From the NCBI RefSeq assembly GCF_007678455.1, contig NZ_VEEP01000002.1, positions 105,535-169,534 on the forward strand: a stretch of 64,000 nt of DNA, written 5' to 3'. Numbering within the stretch: the first letter of the stretch is position 1; each line of letters opens with the position of its first letter. The DNA comes from Cytobacillus oceanisediminis 2691. GTDB lineage: Bacteria; Bacillota; Bacilli; Bacillales; Cytobacillaceae. Shown piece by piece: positions 51,565-59,357 of this stretch. Below the pieces are notes generated by a model. That model was not told where the DNA came from. It did no database searches and was given only the letters and a program-made list of their open reading frames with translations. The translations under genes were made by a program, and so were the position numbers.

Positions 51565-51593
51565 ATCGTACATAAAAACTTGAATACAGTCAA
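51565..51593 (-). promoter_or_regulatory. Sigma-A promoter of the Mn riboswitch
   Basis: Minus-strand TTGACT (51588-51593) and TACGAT (51565-51570), 17 nt apart, place the transcript start just before the aptamer. Confidence 0.7.
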
Positions 51594-51639
51594 ATATTCT
51601 AAGCGGATCGGTTTCCTCTATCGAATAGTACCTGTAAAC

Positions 51640-52902
51640 TTACTTTCCGTTTTTCTTCTCTTTTTCATTGTTTGGATTACCGTGGCTGTCATCATCTTCC
51701 TGCTCGTCGTCTTCCACTTCGTCATCTTCTTGCTTTTCTTTATTCTTCTTTGTTTCTTTTACTGCCTCTTTACGCTTCTCTTCAGCTTTTTTCGCTTCTT
51801 CTTTACGCTTCTCTTCAGCTTTTTTCATTTCTTCCTTACGCTTCTCTTCAGCTTTTGCTGATTCTTCTTTTTGCTTTTCTTCAGCCTTCTTTTCTGCTTC
51901 GCGCTTTTGTTCTTCCGCTTTCTTTTTAGCTTCAGCTTTCTTCTCAGCAGCCTTCACAGCGGCTTCTTCCGCCTTCTTTTCTGCATTTACTTTCTTTTCT
52001 TCTACTTTTGAAGCAGTCGTTTTCGATACCGTGCCGGCAACTGTAGCGGCTGCAATATTAACTTGCTGGTCAGCCGATTCAGTCTCCACATTTCCTTCCT
52101 CAGTTTCCATTTCTTCTTCAGGCTGTTCTGCTTCTAAGGAGCCTTCATCTTCTGAAATTTCACCACTATCATCTGCATCAGTCTCTTCATCGACTGAAGA
52201 TTCTTTTTTACCTGCTGCCAGTCCTTTCAACTGTGAAGGATGGACACCCAGCTGCTTGGCTGCCTTTCCAAAACCAACCTTTTCCTCTGTATATAAAACG
52301 GCAATCTCTTCCACTGTCTTGCCAGCTGCCTCTGCAAGCCAGAAGATTTGTGCGATTTGTCCATAACCCAACTCCTGCTCACGCAGCTGGGCTACCCTAT
52401 CCTGATCAAGATCCTTTACCACGTTAGCAACGATCTTTGCTTGTTCTGTTGCTTCTTCAACTTCTTCCTTCAATTCATCTTCGAGTTCTTCGGTAAGCCC
52501 TTCCTCAAGATCAGCTGCATTTTCCAACTCTTCTGTCAGCCGGTCTTCTCCATCGGAATCGGTCCCGTCTTCAACAATGACCTCCGTGACCTTCTCTTGC
52601 GCTTCCTCAAGCGTTTCTAAATAATCTTTTAACGCCTCTTGTACGAATTCTGTCTTTTCCTCCTCTGACATAGCTGCCGCCTCAGCCAGCCTCTCGTTCG
52701 CAAACTCTAAAAGCAGCTCGGCTTCCTTTTCATCATCAAAGGTAATTAAAAGCTTCAATTCTTCAAATAATTGATCAAACGTAAATAAAAACTCGTCTGG
52801 TGTCGTTCCGGGATCTGCAGTTTCAATAACTTCCTCTGCGGATACTCCCGTACCAAAAGCAAGCAACCCGATCAAAATTGTTGATGCGAAAAACTTTTTC
52901 AT
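51640..52902 (-). CDS. DUF5667 surface protein with long Lys/Glu-rich tail
   Basis: A 420-residue exported protein: signal peptide (1-22, MKKFFASTILIGLLAFGTGV), DUF5667-like helical domain (about 35-120, ELLLEFANERLAEAAAMSEE), an acidic linker, a helical piece (QLREQELGYGQIAQIFWLAE and GFGKAAKQLGVHPSQLKGLA), then about 110 residues of (A/K)EEKRKEE repeats and a DDEVEDDEQEDDD end. ATG 52902 has GGGGG 8 nt upstream. Control by c-di-GMP suggests a role in sessile growth or wall attachment. Confidence 0.82.
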   Translation of the reverse strand: MKKFFASTILIGLLAFGTGVSAEEVIETADPGTTPDEFLFTFDQLFEELKLLITFDDEKEAELLLEFANERLAEAAAMSEEEKTEFVQEALKDYLETLEEAQEKVTEVIVEDGTDSDGEDRLTEELENAADLEEGLTEELEDELKEEVEEATEQAKIVANVVKDLDQDRVAQLREQELGYGQIAQIFWLAEAAGKTVEEIAVLYTEEKVGFGKAAKQLGVHPSQLKGLAAGKKESSVDEETDADDSGEISEDEGSLEAEQPEEEMETEEGNVETESADQQVNIAAATVAGTVSKTTASKVEEKKVNAEKKAEEAAVKAAEKKAEAKKKAEEQKREAEKKAEEKQKEESAKAEEKRKEEMKKAEEKRKEEAKKAEEKRKEAVKETKKNKEKQEDDEVEDDEQEDDDSHGNPNNEKEKKNGK

Positions 52903-52937
52903 TCCAATTTCCCCCACTAATATATTGGAATTAAAAT

Positions 52938-52965
52938 CAAAAAAGTGCTGTCCGAAGAGCAGCAC
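52938..52965 (-). terminator. Terminator of the c-di-GMP riboswitch
   Basis: Minus-strand gtgctg-(9 nt)-cagcac followed by TTTTTT lies between aptamer and DUF5667 start. Confidence 0.85.
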
Positions 52966-52984
52966 ACATAAATCGACTATGTGA

Positions 52985-53068
52985 ACCTTCGGCAACTGGC
53001 TGGCATGGTCATGACTTTAGCCCCTGTAGTTTTGCGTCCCCAGGTTTCCCTGGATTTGCCTTTATCGG
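52985..53068 (-). promoter_or_regulatory. c-di-GMP-I riboswitch (GEMM-I)
   Basis: The minus strand reads GGCAAATCCAGG-GAAA-CCTGGGGACGCAAA, then ACTACAGGGGCTAAA, AUGCCAGCC-type block and TTGCCGA. The GNRA tetraloop helix (ccagg/cctgg), the GGGACGCAAA strand and the closing GGCAA/TTGCC stem match class I c-di-GMP riboswitches. The terminator downstream makes it a transcription switch for the DUF5667 gene. Confidence 0.93.
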
Positions 53069-53141
53069 ATTTTAATTCTACTTTTATCATACTTATTCGA
53101 CACGAAAAAATAAATAAAAATTTTTAAAGTTTGCACCACAG

Positions 53142-53987
53142 CTACTTCGCTTCCCCGCCAAATTTCCCTTCCTGGTAATCCCGGTATGCCTGGCGGATTT
53201 CTTCCATTGAATTCATGACGAATGGACCGTATGCAACGACTTCCTCTTTGATTGGCTGGCCAGAGTAAACCAAAACTCTTGAGCGCTTATTCGCTTTCAA
53301 AGATAGGGCGCTTAAGCCTTTGCCAACATCATTGTAAGTTAAAGTTGCTGCTGAAGATTTCTTTAGGTTGGTCTTGCTTTCACCAGCTTCAAGTTCACCT
53401 GAAAGTACATAAAGGAACGCATTATGTGTCTCTGGAAGCTCATATGTGAATTCAGCACCTTCTGACAGGCGAATTTCAGATAAAGCAAATGGCACCAATG
53501 GTTCCAACGGTCCCTTTACACCCGCGGTTTCTCCTGAGTAGACCTTCAGTGTGCCGCCATCGAATGGGACAACAGGCGCCTCTTCGTTATATACATTCTG
53601 ATAAGAAGTGGTTGTGCCTTTCAGCTCTCCAGGCAAATTCAGCCATAATTGCAGCGTATGGGCAATGTCGTTTTCCACCGCCTCCTCGGCATGCCTCGCT
53701 CCGCTGCCGGCGTTCATGTACTGGATATCCCCTGCCTCCAGGATGCTGTGGCCTCCATGATTATCGATATGTTCCAGTCTGCCGTCAATGACAAACGTAA
53801 TCGTTTGGAAGCCGCGATGTGGATGGTCGGAAAAGGTTCCGCGCTTGAACCAGTCCTCCGCCATTAGAATGAACGGGTCCAGTTCCCTCCAGTCTTGCGG
53901 GTTCAGTACCATTCCTGCCTGCACATGCGGCATGACCCTCTCTTCATATTGAACGGTCCAATGCTTTTTTATATCTCTTTTAAACAT
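53142..53987 (-). CDS. Pirin family protein
   Basis: A 281-residue bicupin. Metal-site motif: FKRGTFSDHPHRGFQTITFV and HIDNHGGHSILEAGDIQYMN, with His residues as in pirins; MNAGSGARHAEE follows. Pirins act as quercetinases or redox-sensing cofactors; activity is unknown here. No usual AGGAGG is seen before the ATG (aagtacctggaaagggg upstream: GGAAAGGGG). Confidence 0.9.
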   Translation of the reverse strand: MFKRDIKKHWTVQYEERVMPHVQAGMVLNPQDWRELDPFILMAEDWFKRGTFSDHPHRGFQTITFVIDGRLEHIDNHGGHSILEAGDIQYMNAGSGARHAEEAVENDIAHTLQLWLNLPGELKGTTTSYQNVYNEEAPVVPFDGGTLKVYSGETAGVKGPLEPLVPFALSEIRLSEGAEFTYELPETHNAFLYVLSGELEAGESKTNLKKSSAATLTYNDVGKGLSALSLKANKRSRVLVYSGQPIKEEVVAYGPFVMNSMEEIRQAYRDYQEGKFGGEAK

Positions 53988-54158
53988 TTTTATATCCCCT
54001 TTCCAGGTACTTCAATTTTTACAGGTCATTTTACCTTCCCAGTTGCATTAAATTATACCAATCGCAGGTATTATTTTAAATCAAAGATACTTTAAGCTGA
54101 GATAAACCCTATCTTAATCAGAGTCCAAGTCCCAAACTGCTATTCTAGAAAAATGCCA

Positions 54159-54187
54159 TTGTGAGAAGGTCTTTCATCCTATATAAT
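54159..54187 (+). promoter_or_regulatory. Sigma-A promoter of queT
   Basis: TTGTGA (54159-54164) and TATAAT (54182-54187), 17 nt apart, place the transcript start just before the preQ1 aptamer. Confidence 0.75.
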
Positions 54188-54208
54188 ATAAATTTGGCTT
54201 TTAAATAT

Positions 54209-54246
54209 CGTGGTTCGTAACCATCCCACGTAAAAAAACTAGGAGA
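54209..54246 (+). promoter_or_regulatory. preQ1-I riboswitch
   Basis: cgtgg-ttcgtaacCATCccacg forms the P1 hairpin, and the A-rich tail TAAAAAAACTAGGAG docks as in preQ1 class I aptamers. The tail includes the AGGAG ribosome site of queT, so binding of preQ1 should block translation. Confidence 0.92.
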
Positions 54247-54253
54247 GATGAAA

Positions 54254-54739
54254 ATGAATACGAGAATGATTGTCCGAAACGGGATTCTTGCTGCATTGTA
54301 TATTGCCGTTTCCGCAGTTATCCAGCCATTCGGCTTTACCAATGTACAGTTCCGCGTATCGGAAATGTTCAACCACCTGATTGTTTTTAACAAAAAATTT
54401 TTCTTCGGAATTGTATTAGGTGTGTTTTTAACAAACCTGCTCTTTTCCCCGATGATCGCTTATGACCTTGTTTTTGGGGTTGGCCAGTCAGTGATTTCTT
54501 TATGGATTACGATTTTCACTGCAAAATATATCAAGAATATCATCGGCCGGATGTTTGTGAATACTCTGGTGTTCACCTTCACGATGTTCCTGATTGCGCT
54601 TGAATTGAATCTAGCATTCCAGCTGCCGTTCTGGTTCACATGGCTGACAACAGCCGCAGGTGAATTCATCGTAATGGCTGTCGGCATCCCAGTGATGCTT
54701 GCGATCCATAAACGAGTGAATCTTGAGAAGTTGGTATAA
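54254..54739 (+). CDS. queT: QueT, queuosine-precursor ECF transporter component
   Basis: A 161-residue membrane protein of the QueT family: MIVRNGILAALYIAVSAVI, FRVSEMFNHLIVFNKKFFFG, GVFLTNLLFSPMIAYDLVFG. It is an S-component that brings in preQ1 or its precursor for queuosine tRNA modification. ATG 54254 lies 8 nt after AGGAG; the ATG at 54248 is too close. The preQ1 riboswitch upstream confirms the role. Confidence 0.93.
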   Translation: MNTRMIVRNGILAALYIAVSAVIQPFGFTNVQFRVSEMFNHLIVFNKKFFFGIVLGVFLTNLLFSPMIAYDLVFGVGQSVISLWITIFTAKYIKNIIGRMFVNTLVFTFTMFLIALELNLAFQLPFWFTWLTTAAGEFIVMAVGIPVMLAIHKRVNLEKLV

Positions 54740-54816
54740 TTTTAAATAAACGGTTCAGCAGAAAAGTCAGGAAAAGCAAATGTCCATCACCCCTGCTCCA
54801 CAGGCAGTGAAATAAA

Positions 54817-54852
54817 AAGAAGGCAAAACGTTTTCACTCGTTTTGCCTTCTT
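54817..54852. terminator. Bidirectional terminator
   Basis: aagaaggcaaaacg pairs perfectly with cgttttgccttctt between queT and the phospholipase D gene. Confidence 0.9.
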
Positions 54853-54890
54853 GTATGATGTAACTCTTCCTTGCTCATGCTGTACTCAAA

Positions 54891-56909
54891 CTACTGCAAT
54901 ACTCCGCCAGCCTGGACGTAACGGGCATTGAATTCCTGAAGAAATTGGTTCGTAACTGCTGCATCGTGAATGATCAGCATGTTTTCGTCATTAACATTGT
55001 TTCCATTGTTGCTCCAGTTCGTCGATCCGACGATGACAGTAGGGTCACTGTTTGTATCGGCGTCAATCAGCATGGTTTTACTGTGAAGTTTGCGTATTTC
55101 TGCATCCGCATAGACTGGTGCGGGATTGTTCCAGCGTGTGTTAGGATTGTTCACACTGGTTTGCGAAGCAGTCCTCCCAGTCATATCCACACTCGCGGAC
55201 CACCACTGGTTCCAGAAATCCGAATCGAACAAACCTTTCACATCAAATCCAGTCAAGGTTCCTTCCATATCATTATAGGAACCCTCCCACTTATTCTTCA
55301 ATTCATCCGCTAACGCCTGGTCGCTCCATGCAAAAATCGAGAAGTATGTATTAAAGTCAGCTTCATTCCGAATCACATCAGCCATTTTGCCAACAGCGTT
55401 ATCCCCAGCTGAAAAATAGATTTCAACCTTCTTACCATTGATATCTAAAACATGTGTGGTGTTATCTGTTTTGCGCGTGCTGAAGTTTGAAGCAACTGGA
55501 TCTGGATTCAATGCATTGCTTCCCCACATCTCATTGAATTCTGTTTCATAGATGCCGGCAAGCTGTGGCCAGTTAATTTCAACAATCTGGTTTTGGTTGC
55601 CGTCAAGGATGCCCTGCTGCATGTTTTCATCAGTACCATAAAGGCCTGTCACGGTAAAATTCCAGGTTCCTGTGAATACCCAGCGATCATCCACTATTGC
55701 GAATTTGTTATGCATCTGGTTTCCTGGCCCATAGTAGCTTCCTGCCGATTTTTCCTCTGCTTCAACAAAAAGCCGACCAGTAGTATCACTGTTTCCAACT
55801 GTCACAGTTACTTGCTCAATATCTGTAACGCCGGCAGGCAATCCCTTTTCTGTTCTTTTGGCACTGTCTTCAACGGCAAACATAGGTGAGTCTGAAAAAA
55901 TGACAATATCATCCTCAGTTCCAATGACCGCATCCTGCCCGCGCTTCATTTTTTCAAGATAGAGCCGCATTGTTTCAAATCGTTCTGCGTAATGCGGGTC
56001 TGCTGCATCCTTGGAATCCGCAATCACTCGCACATCCACACCCTGTGCCGCCTTCTGGATCAATGTATCAACCACTCGCGGCAGGTTGATTTCATAGGTG
56101 GCAAAGTCAATGCTCGTTGTTGCAGAATTTAATCTTTTGATTAAGATATCTTCAAAGTTTACATTATAGTTCGCTTCGTTCCCCGCAGAAGCATATTGCG
56201 GAAAAGCACATTTATTAAAATAGACATTCATCGCGCCTTCTGCCTCAGAAACATTATTCAGGCGCTGCGTCCTGTCATCACAAACGCTTGGCGTTTCAGG
56301 AGGAGTTGTATTTCCGCCGGCATCACCACCCGAACCGCTGCCATCAGTGGCCGTTGAATTCAGGGCCTTTGGAGTCCCAAGGCCATCGGCATAACTTGCA
56401 TTGGCTGTCGCCCAGTTTGTCGAATCAAGTCCGGCAACAGCTGGATCAATCCGTTCCATTGTCGCTTTTGCCGTATTATCACCTGCATACCATGAGTCGA
56501 CCTCATCTATAACAGCACCTGCGGCATTCAATAATTTCAGATATTCAGCTGTATTGCCAAGCGAGCCGCTGTAAATCTGATCAGCCTGGATCCCTGTTAC
56601 GGATTGGTCATCTGTCTTTTCCAGCAAAAAATAGCCATATGCCGGAATCGTCCCGCTCAGCTTGATTGCCGGGGCACCATCCGTGGCATTGAGCTGCCAG
56701 CCATCGAGCACCACATCAGAACCTGAATTGTTGTAAAGCTCAATCCACTCATCGCTATAACTGTTGTTCGTGCCCATCCAGGCGATTTCATTGATGACGA
56801 CATTCCCAGTCCCTGCTGCTTCCACCTTTGATACAGCGGGCAGGAATGATGGGTAAAGCGTGAAAAAAAATAAAATAATTGCAGGAAAAACAGAAATCAA
56901 CTTCTTCAA
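54891..56909 (-). CDS. Secreted LTD-phospholipase D protein
   Basis: A 672-residue exported protein: signal peptide (1-31), lamin tail domain (about 36-140, VVINEIAWMGTNNSYSDEWI), Gly/Pro linker (about 185-210), then a PLD domain pair with two HKD motifs, HNKFAIVD at His400 and HSKTMLID at His609, each followed by GTWNF or GSTNW. The pair forms one active site for phosphodiesters, either lipids or nucleic acid; LTD-linked members are often secreted nucleases. Monocistronic. Confidence 0.9.
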   Translation of the reverse strand: MKKLISVFPAIILFFFTLYPSFLPAVSKVEAAGTGNVVINEIAWMGTNNSYSDEWIELYNNSGSDVVLDGWQLNATDGAPAIKLSGTIPAYGYFLLEKTDDQSVTGIQADQIYSGSLGNTAEYLKLLNAAGAVIDEVDSWYAGDNTAKATMERIDPAVAGLDSTNWATANASYADGLGTPKALNSTATDGSGSGGDAGGNTTPPETPSVCDDRTQRLNNVSEAEGAMNVYFNKCAFPQYASAGNEANYNVNFEDILIKRLNSATTSIDFATYEINLPRVVDTLIQKAAQGVDVRVIADSKDAADPHYAERFETMRLYLEKMKRGQDAVIGTEDDIVIFSDSPMFAVEDSAKRTEKGLPAGVTDIEQVTVTVGNSDTTGRLFVEAEEKSAGSYYGPGNQMHNKFAIVDDRWVFTGTWNFTVTGLYGTDENMQQGILDGNQNQIVEINWPQLAGIYETEFNEMWGSNALNPDPVASNFSTRKTDNTTHVLDINGKKVEIYFSAGDNAVGKMADVIRNEADFNTYFSIFAWSDQALADELKNKWEGSYNDMEGTLTGFDVKGLFDSDFWNQWWSASVDMTGRTASQTSVNNPNTRWNNPAPVYADAEIRKLHSKTMLIDADTNSDPTVIVGSTNWSNNGNNVNDENMLIIHDAAVTNQFLQEFNARYVQAGGVLQ

Positions 56910-57200
56910 CTTTGACTACCTCCTCAAATATAAATCCAAGATAATCATAATGTAAAAAAGTTGTCGAAATATGATGAAAATGTAATTTTTTCAAAAAATG
57001 AGTCTTTTTAAGGAGTTTAAATTTGTGTAGAATATCACAACAGAAACGAATGACCCAGGCAGCTTCCAATCCCGTGCCATTTACCGATAAAAAAAACCAT
57101 TCAGCATGGAATGGGATCAAATTATTTTTCCTTCACTGCCTTTTTGTTTCAAAAACCTTTAGAATCGGAAATAATATCCCTCTAGGTTTGGCTAATGCGA

Positions 57201-57355
57201 CTCTTTCGGACAGTTTTACTACCATTCTCGGAAAATGTGTCCATTAGAACCTCTCTATCGGACACTCTTACAACCTTTCTATGAAAAAGTGTCCGTTAGA
57301 ACCCCTCTATCGGACAGTTTTACAGCCATTCTCGCGAAAAGTGTCCGTTAGAGAT
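57201..57355. repeat. Intergenic repeat array D: three 52-nt units, TCGGACA family
   Basis: CGGACA starts at 57207, 57259 and 57311, steps of exactly 52 nt. Each unit is CTATCGGACA, a 25-nt spacer, TGTCCRTTAG and a 7-nt link (aacctct, aacccct). The right arm pairs with the next left arm (TGTCC/GGACA and TAG/CTA, with one or two inner mismatches). It lies in the 558-nt gap between two minus-strand genes; 56910-57200 holds no recognisable feature. Confidence 0.9.
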
Positions 57356-57430
57356 ATCTATCACAAAAGCAATACTGAAATAGTTGCGAGTCATCTAAGA
57401 GCTGCCATACATTAAGCAACAATCCCCAGC

Positions 57431-57457
57431 AAAAAAAGCCATGTTATCACTAACATG
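57431..57457 (-). terminator. Terminator of the NAPE-PLD-like gene
   Basis: catgtta pairs with taacatg, followed by TTTTTTT on the minus strand. Confidence 0.88.
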
Positions 57458-57467
57458 ACTTTTAAAA

Positions 57468-58589
57468 TCAATATGAATCTGTCAGCTTCCACCAGGCAGT
57501 CTCTGGAATCTGGTCTTCGCCTAAACAGATGGTTTCTCCGATTCTTGGCGTTGCAATAACGACCCCGGATTCTTTTGCCGCCTGAAGCGCCCTCTCAACT
57601 GGATCATGCCAGGCATGAAGCGACAGGGTGAATGCTCCCCAATGGACAGGGATGAGCAGCTTTCCTTTGACATCCTGATGTGCCTGGACCGTTTCTTCTG
57701 GAAGCATATGAATCGCTGCCCAGCGTGCGTCATACTGGCCGCATTCCATCAAGGTCAGGTCAAACGGTCCATACTTTTCGCCAATCTCTTTAAAATGCGG
57801 ACCGTAGCCGCCATCACCACTGAAATATACCTTTGATTCAGGACCAATTATTACCCACGAACACCAAAGCGTTGAGTTACGGTCGGTGAGTCCGCGGCCA
57901 GAAAAATGGCGGGCCGGGGTGCACGCCAGCTTAAGACCTTCGAAGGTAAATTCACTCCACCAATCGTGTTCACTGATCTTCCCTTCAGGAATTCCCCATC
58001 TTCCCAAATGGCTCCCGACTCCGAGGGGAGTTATGAACTGTTTTACCTTCCCCTTCAACTTCATGATCGAACCATAATCAAGGTGATCATAATGGTCATG
58101 AGACAGGACAACAGCATCAATCACAGGCAGCTCATCAATCGCGAAAGGGAGCTTTCCACTGTATCGCTGGTTCCTGACCGGAAAAGGTGTTGGGGCCTTC
58201 CCGAACATCGGGTCGAATAAAATCGTTTTCCCTTCTATCTCTAACAGGAAAGCGGAGTGTCCGAACCAGGTGACTTTCACTGAGGAACCTTGATTTATTC
58301 CAGGTGTGTAGGCTGCCATCGGAATAGGAATCCTTGGCCTTCTTTCGGAATTGCCTTTTAAAAAGTCCCTCATCATGGAAAGCATCGAACCAAAACTCGT
58401 ATCCCAGTGGGTTGGGGTCTGGTTGACGAATTCCCCCTTTAGATATTGCGGAGATTGTGCGAATAACTCTTTCTTCTCTTTGGATTGCTTTCCCCCAAAA
58501 GCCGGATGAATCTTCAGGACCGCATATCCAAGTACAATAATTCCTGCTATAACCAATATAAGATCGATGATCATGTTAATGTTCAGCAC
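57468..58589 (-). CDS. MBL-fold hydrolase, NAPE-PLD-like
   Basis: A 373-residue protein: one N-terminal membrane helix (5-24), then a metallo-beta-lactamase fold with SHDHYDHLDYGSI (zinc HxHxDH), GDGGYGPHF and IPVHWGAFTLSLHAW. The set matches N-acylphosphatidylethanolamine phospholipase D-like hydrolases. The GTG start overlaps the upstream NAD-binding gene by 7 nt, so they are one transcript. Confidence 0.88.
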   Translation of the reverse strand: MLNINMIIDLILVIAGIIVLGYAVLKIHPAFGGKQSKEKKELFAQSPQYLKGEFVNQTPTHWDTSFGSMLSMMRDFLKGNSERRPRIPIPMAAYTPGINQGSSVKVTWFGHSAFLLEIEGKTILFDPMFGKAPTPFPVRNQRYSGKLPFAIDELPVIDAVVLSHDHYDHLDYGSIMKLKGKVKQFITPLGVGSHLGRWGIPEGKISEHDWWSEFTFEGLKLACTPARHFSGRGLTDRNSTLWCSWVIIGPESKVYFSGDGGYGPHFKEIGEKYGPFDLTLMECGQYDARWAAIHMLPEETVQAHQDVKGKLLIPVHWGAFTLSLHAWHDPVERALQAAKESGVVIATPRIGETICLGEDQIPETAWWKLTDSY

Positions 58590-59245
58590 CCTATCTCTTG
58601 TATGAGTTCAGAAGGATACACAGTCAGTCCTTTATCATTTTTCTGGGCAACACGATACATTGCAGAAGCCACTGTCCTTCCTTCAATCGCTTTATATTTC
58701 CTTAACGGCCCGGTAAAAAGAAAAGGCAGTTTCGAAAAAATGGCCGCTGCCGTCCTTTCGCCAAACCTGAATTCTTCACGTTCCCCCAGCAGGAGAGACG
58801 GACGGAAGATGGCAGTTGTTTCAAATGGGATCTGTTTGATTTCCTCTTCGAGCTTCCCTTTCATCCTTGGATAAAAAAAAGCAGATTCAGGGTCCGCGTT
58901 CATTGAGCTGACAAGCAAGAACTTCTTTGCTCCCTCCGAACTCGCCAGCGTGGCAATGGAAATTGGATATTCAACGTCTATTTTCCACATCGCTTCCTTC
59001 GTTTTAGCCTTTTTGATTGTTGTTCCAAGACAGCAAAACACATCGTCCGCTGTAAATAGCTGTTTTCTTTGTTCGAGCTGATTGAAATCGACGATTCTTT
59101 CATCAAGTTTTGGATGATCAATCCCAACCGGCCTTCTTACAATCGCAATGACTTTATCATACTCATTCCCATTCAATAGAAACTGCAGCAGTTCCTTCCC
59201 AATCAAACCGGTCGCACCGGCAATCAATGCTGTTTTACCCGCCAA
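58583..59245 (-). CDS. NAD(P)H-binding (HTATIP2/atypical SDR-like) protein
   Basis: A 220-residue Rossmann protein with ALIAGATGLIGKELLQFLL, DDVFCCLGTTIKKAK, FLLVSSMNADPES, FFYPRMKGKLEEEI and TTAIFRPSLLLGERE. The Tyr-x-x-x-Lys (YPRMK) is present. Close to human HTATIP2-like atypical SDRs; substrate unknown. Translationally coupled to the NAPE-PLD-like gene. Confidence 0.85.
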   Translation of the reverse strand: MAGKTALIAGATGLIGKELLQFLLNGNEYDKVIAIVRRPVGIDHPKLDERIVDFNQLEQRKQLFTADDVFCCLGTTIKKAKTKEAMWKIDVEYPISIATLASSEGAKKFLLVSSMNADPESAFFYPRMKGKLEEEIKQIPFETTAIFRPSLLLGEREEFRFGERTAAAIFSKLPFLFTGPLRKYKAIEGRTVASAMYRVAQKNDKGLTVYPSELIQEIGC

Positions 59246-59325
59246 GCAAGCAACCCCCTAATGAAAAGCTTAATACCCTTTATTATTCCACAATTTGTTT
59301 GATAAGAAAATTTTAAAAGCAAAAC

Positions 59326-59349
59326 AGCCAGCCCGCGAATGGACTGGCT
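59326..59349 (-). terminator. Terminator of the glutamate-synthase-like gene
   Basis: agccagtcc pairs with gggctggct (one G-T), with a T-containing tail on the minus strand. Confidence 0.7.
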
Positions 59350-59357
59350 TTCTATCA

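Noticed and set aside
51668-52366. 232-residue Ser/Phe-rich plus-strand frame
   Set aside because: It is the reverse of the Lys/Glu repeat region of the DUF5667 gene.
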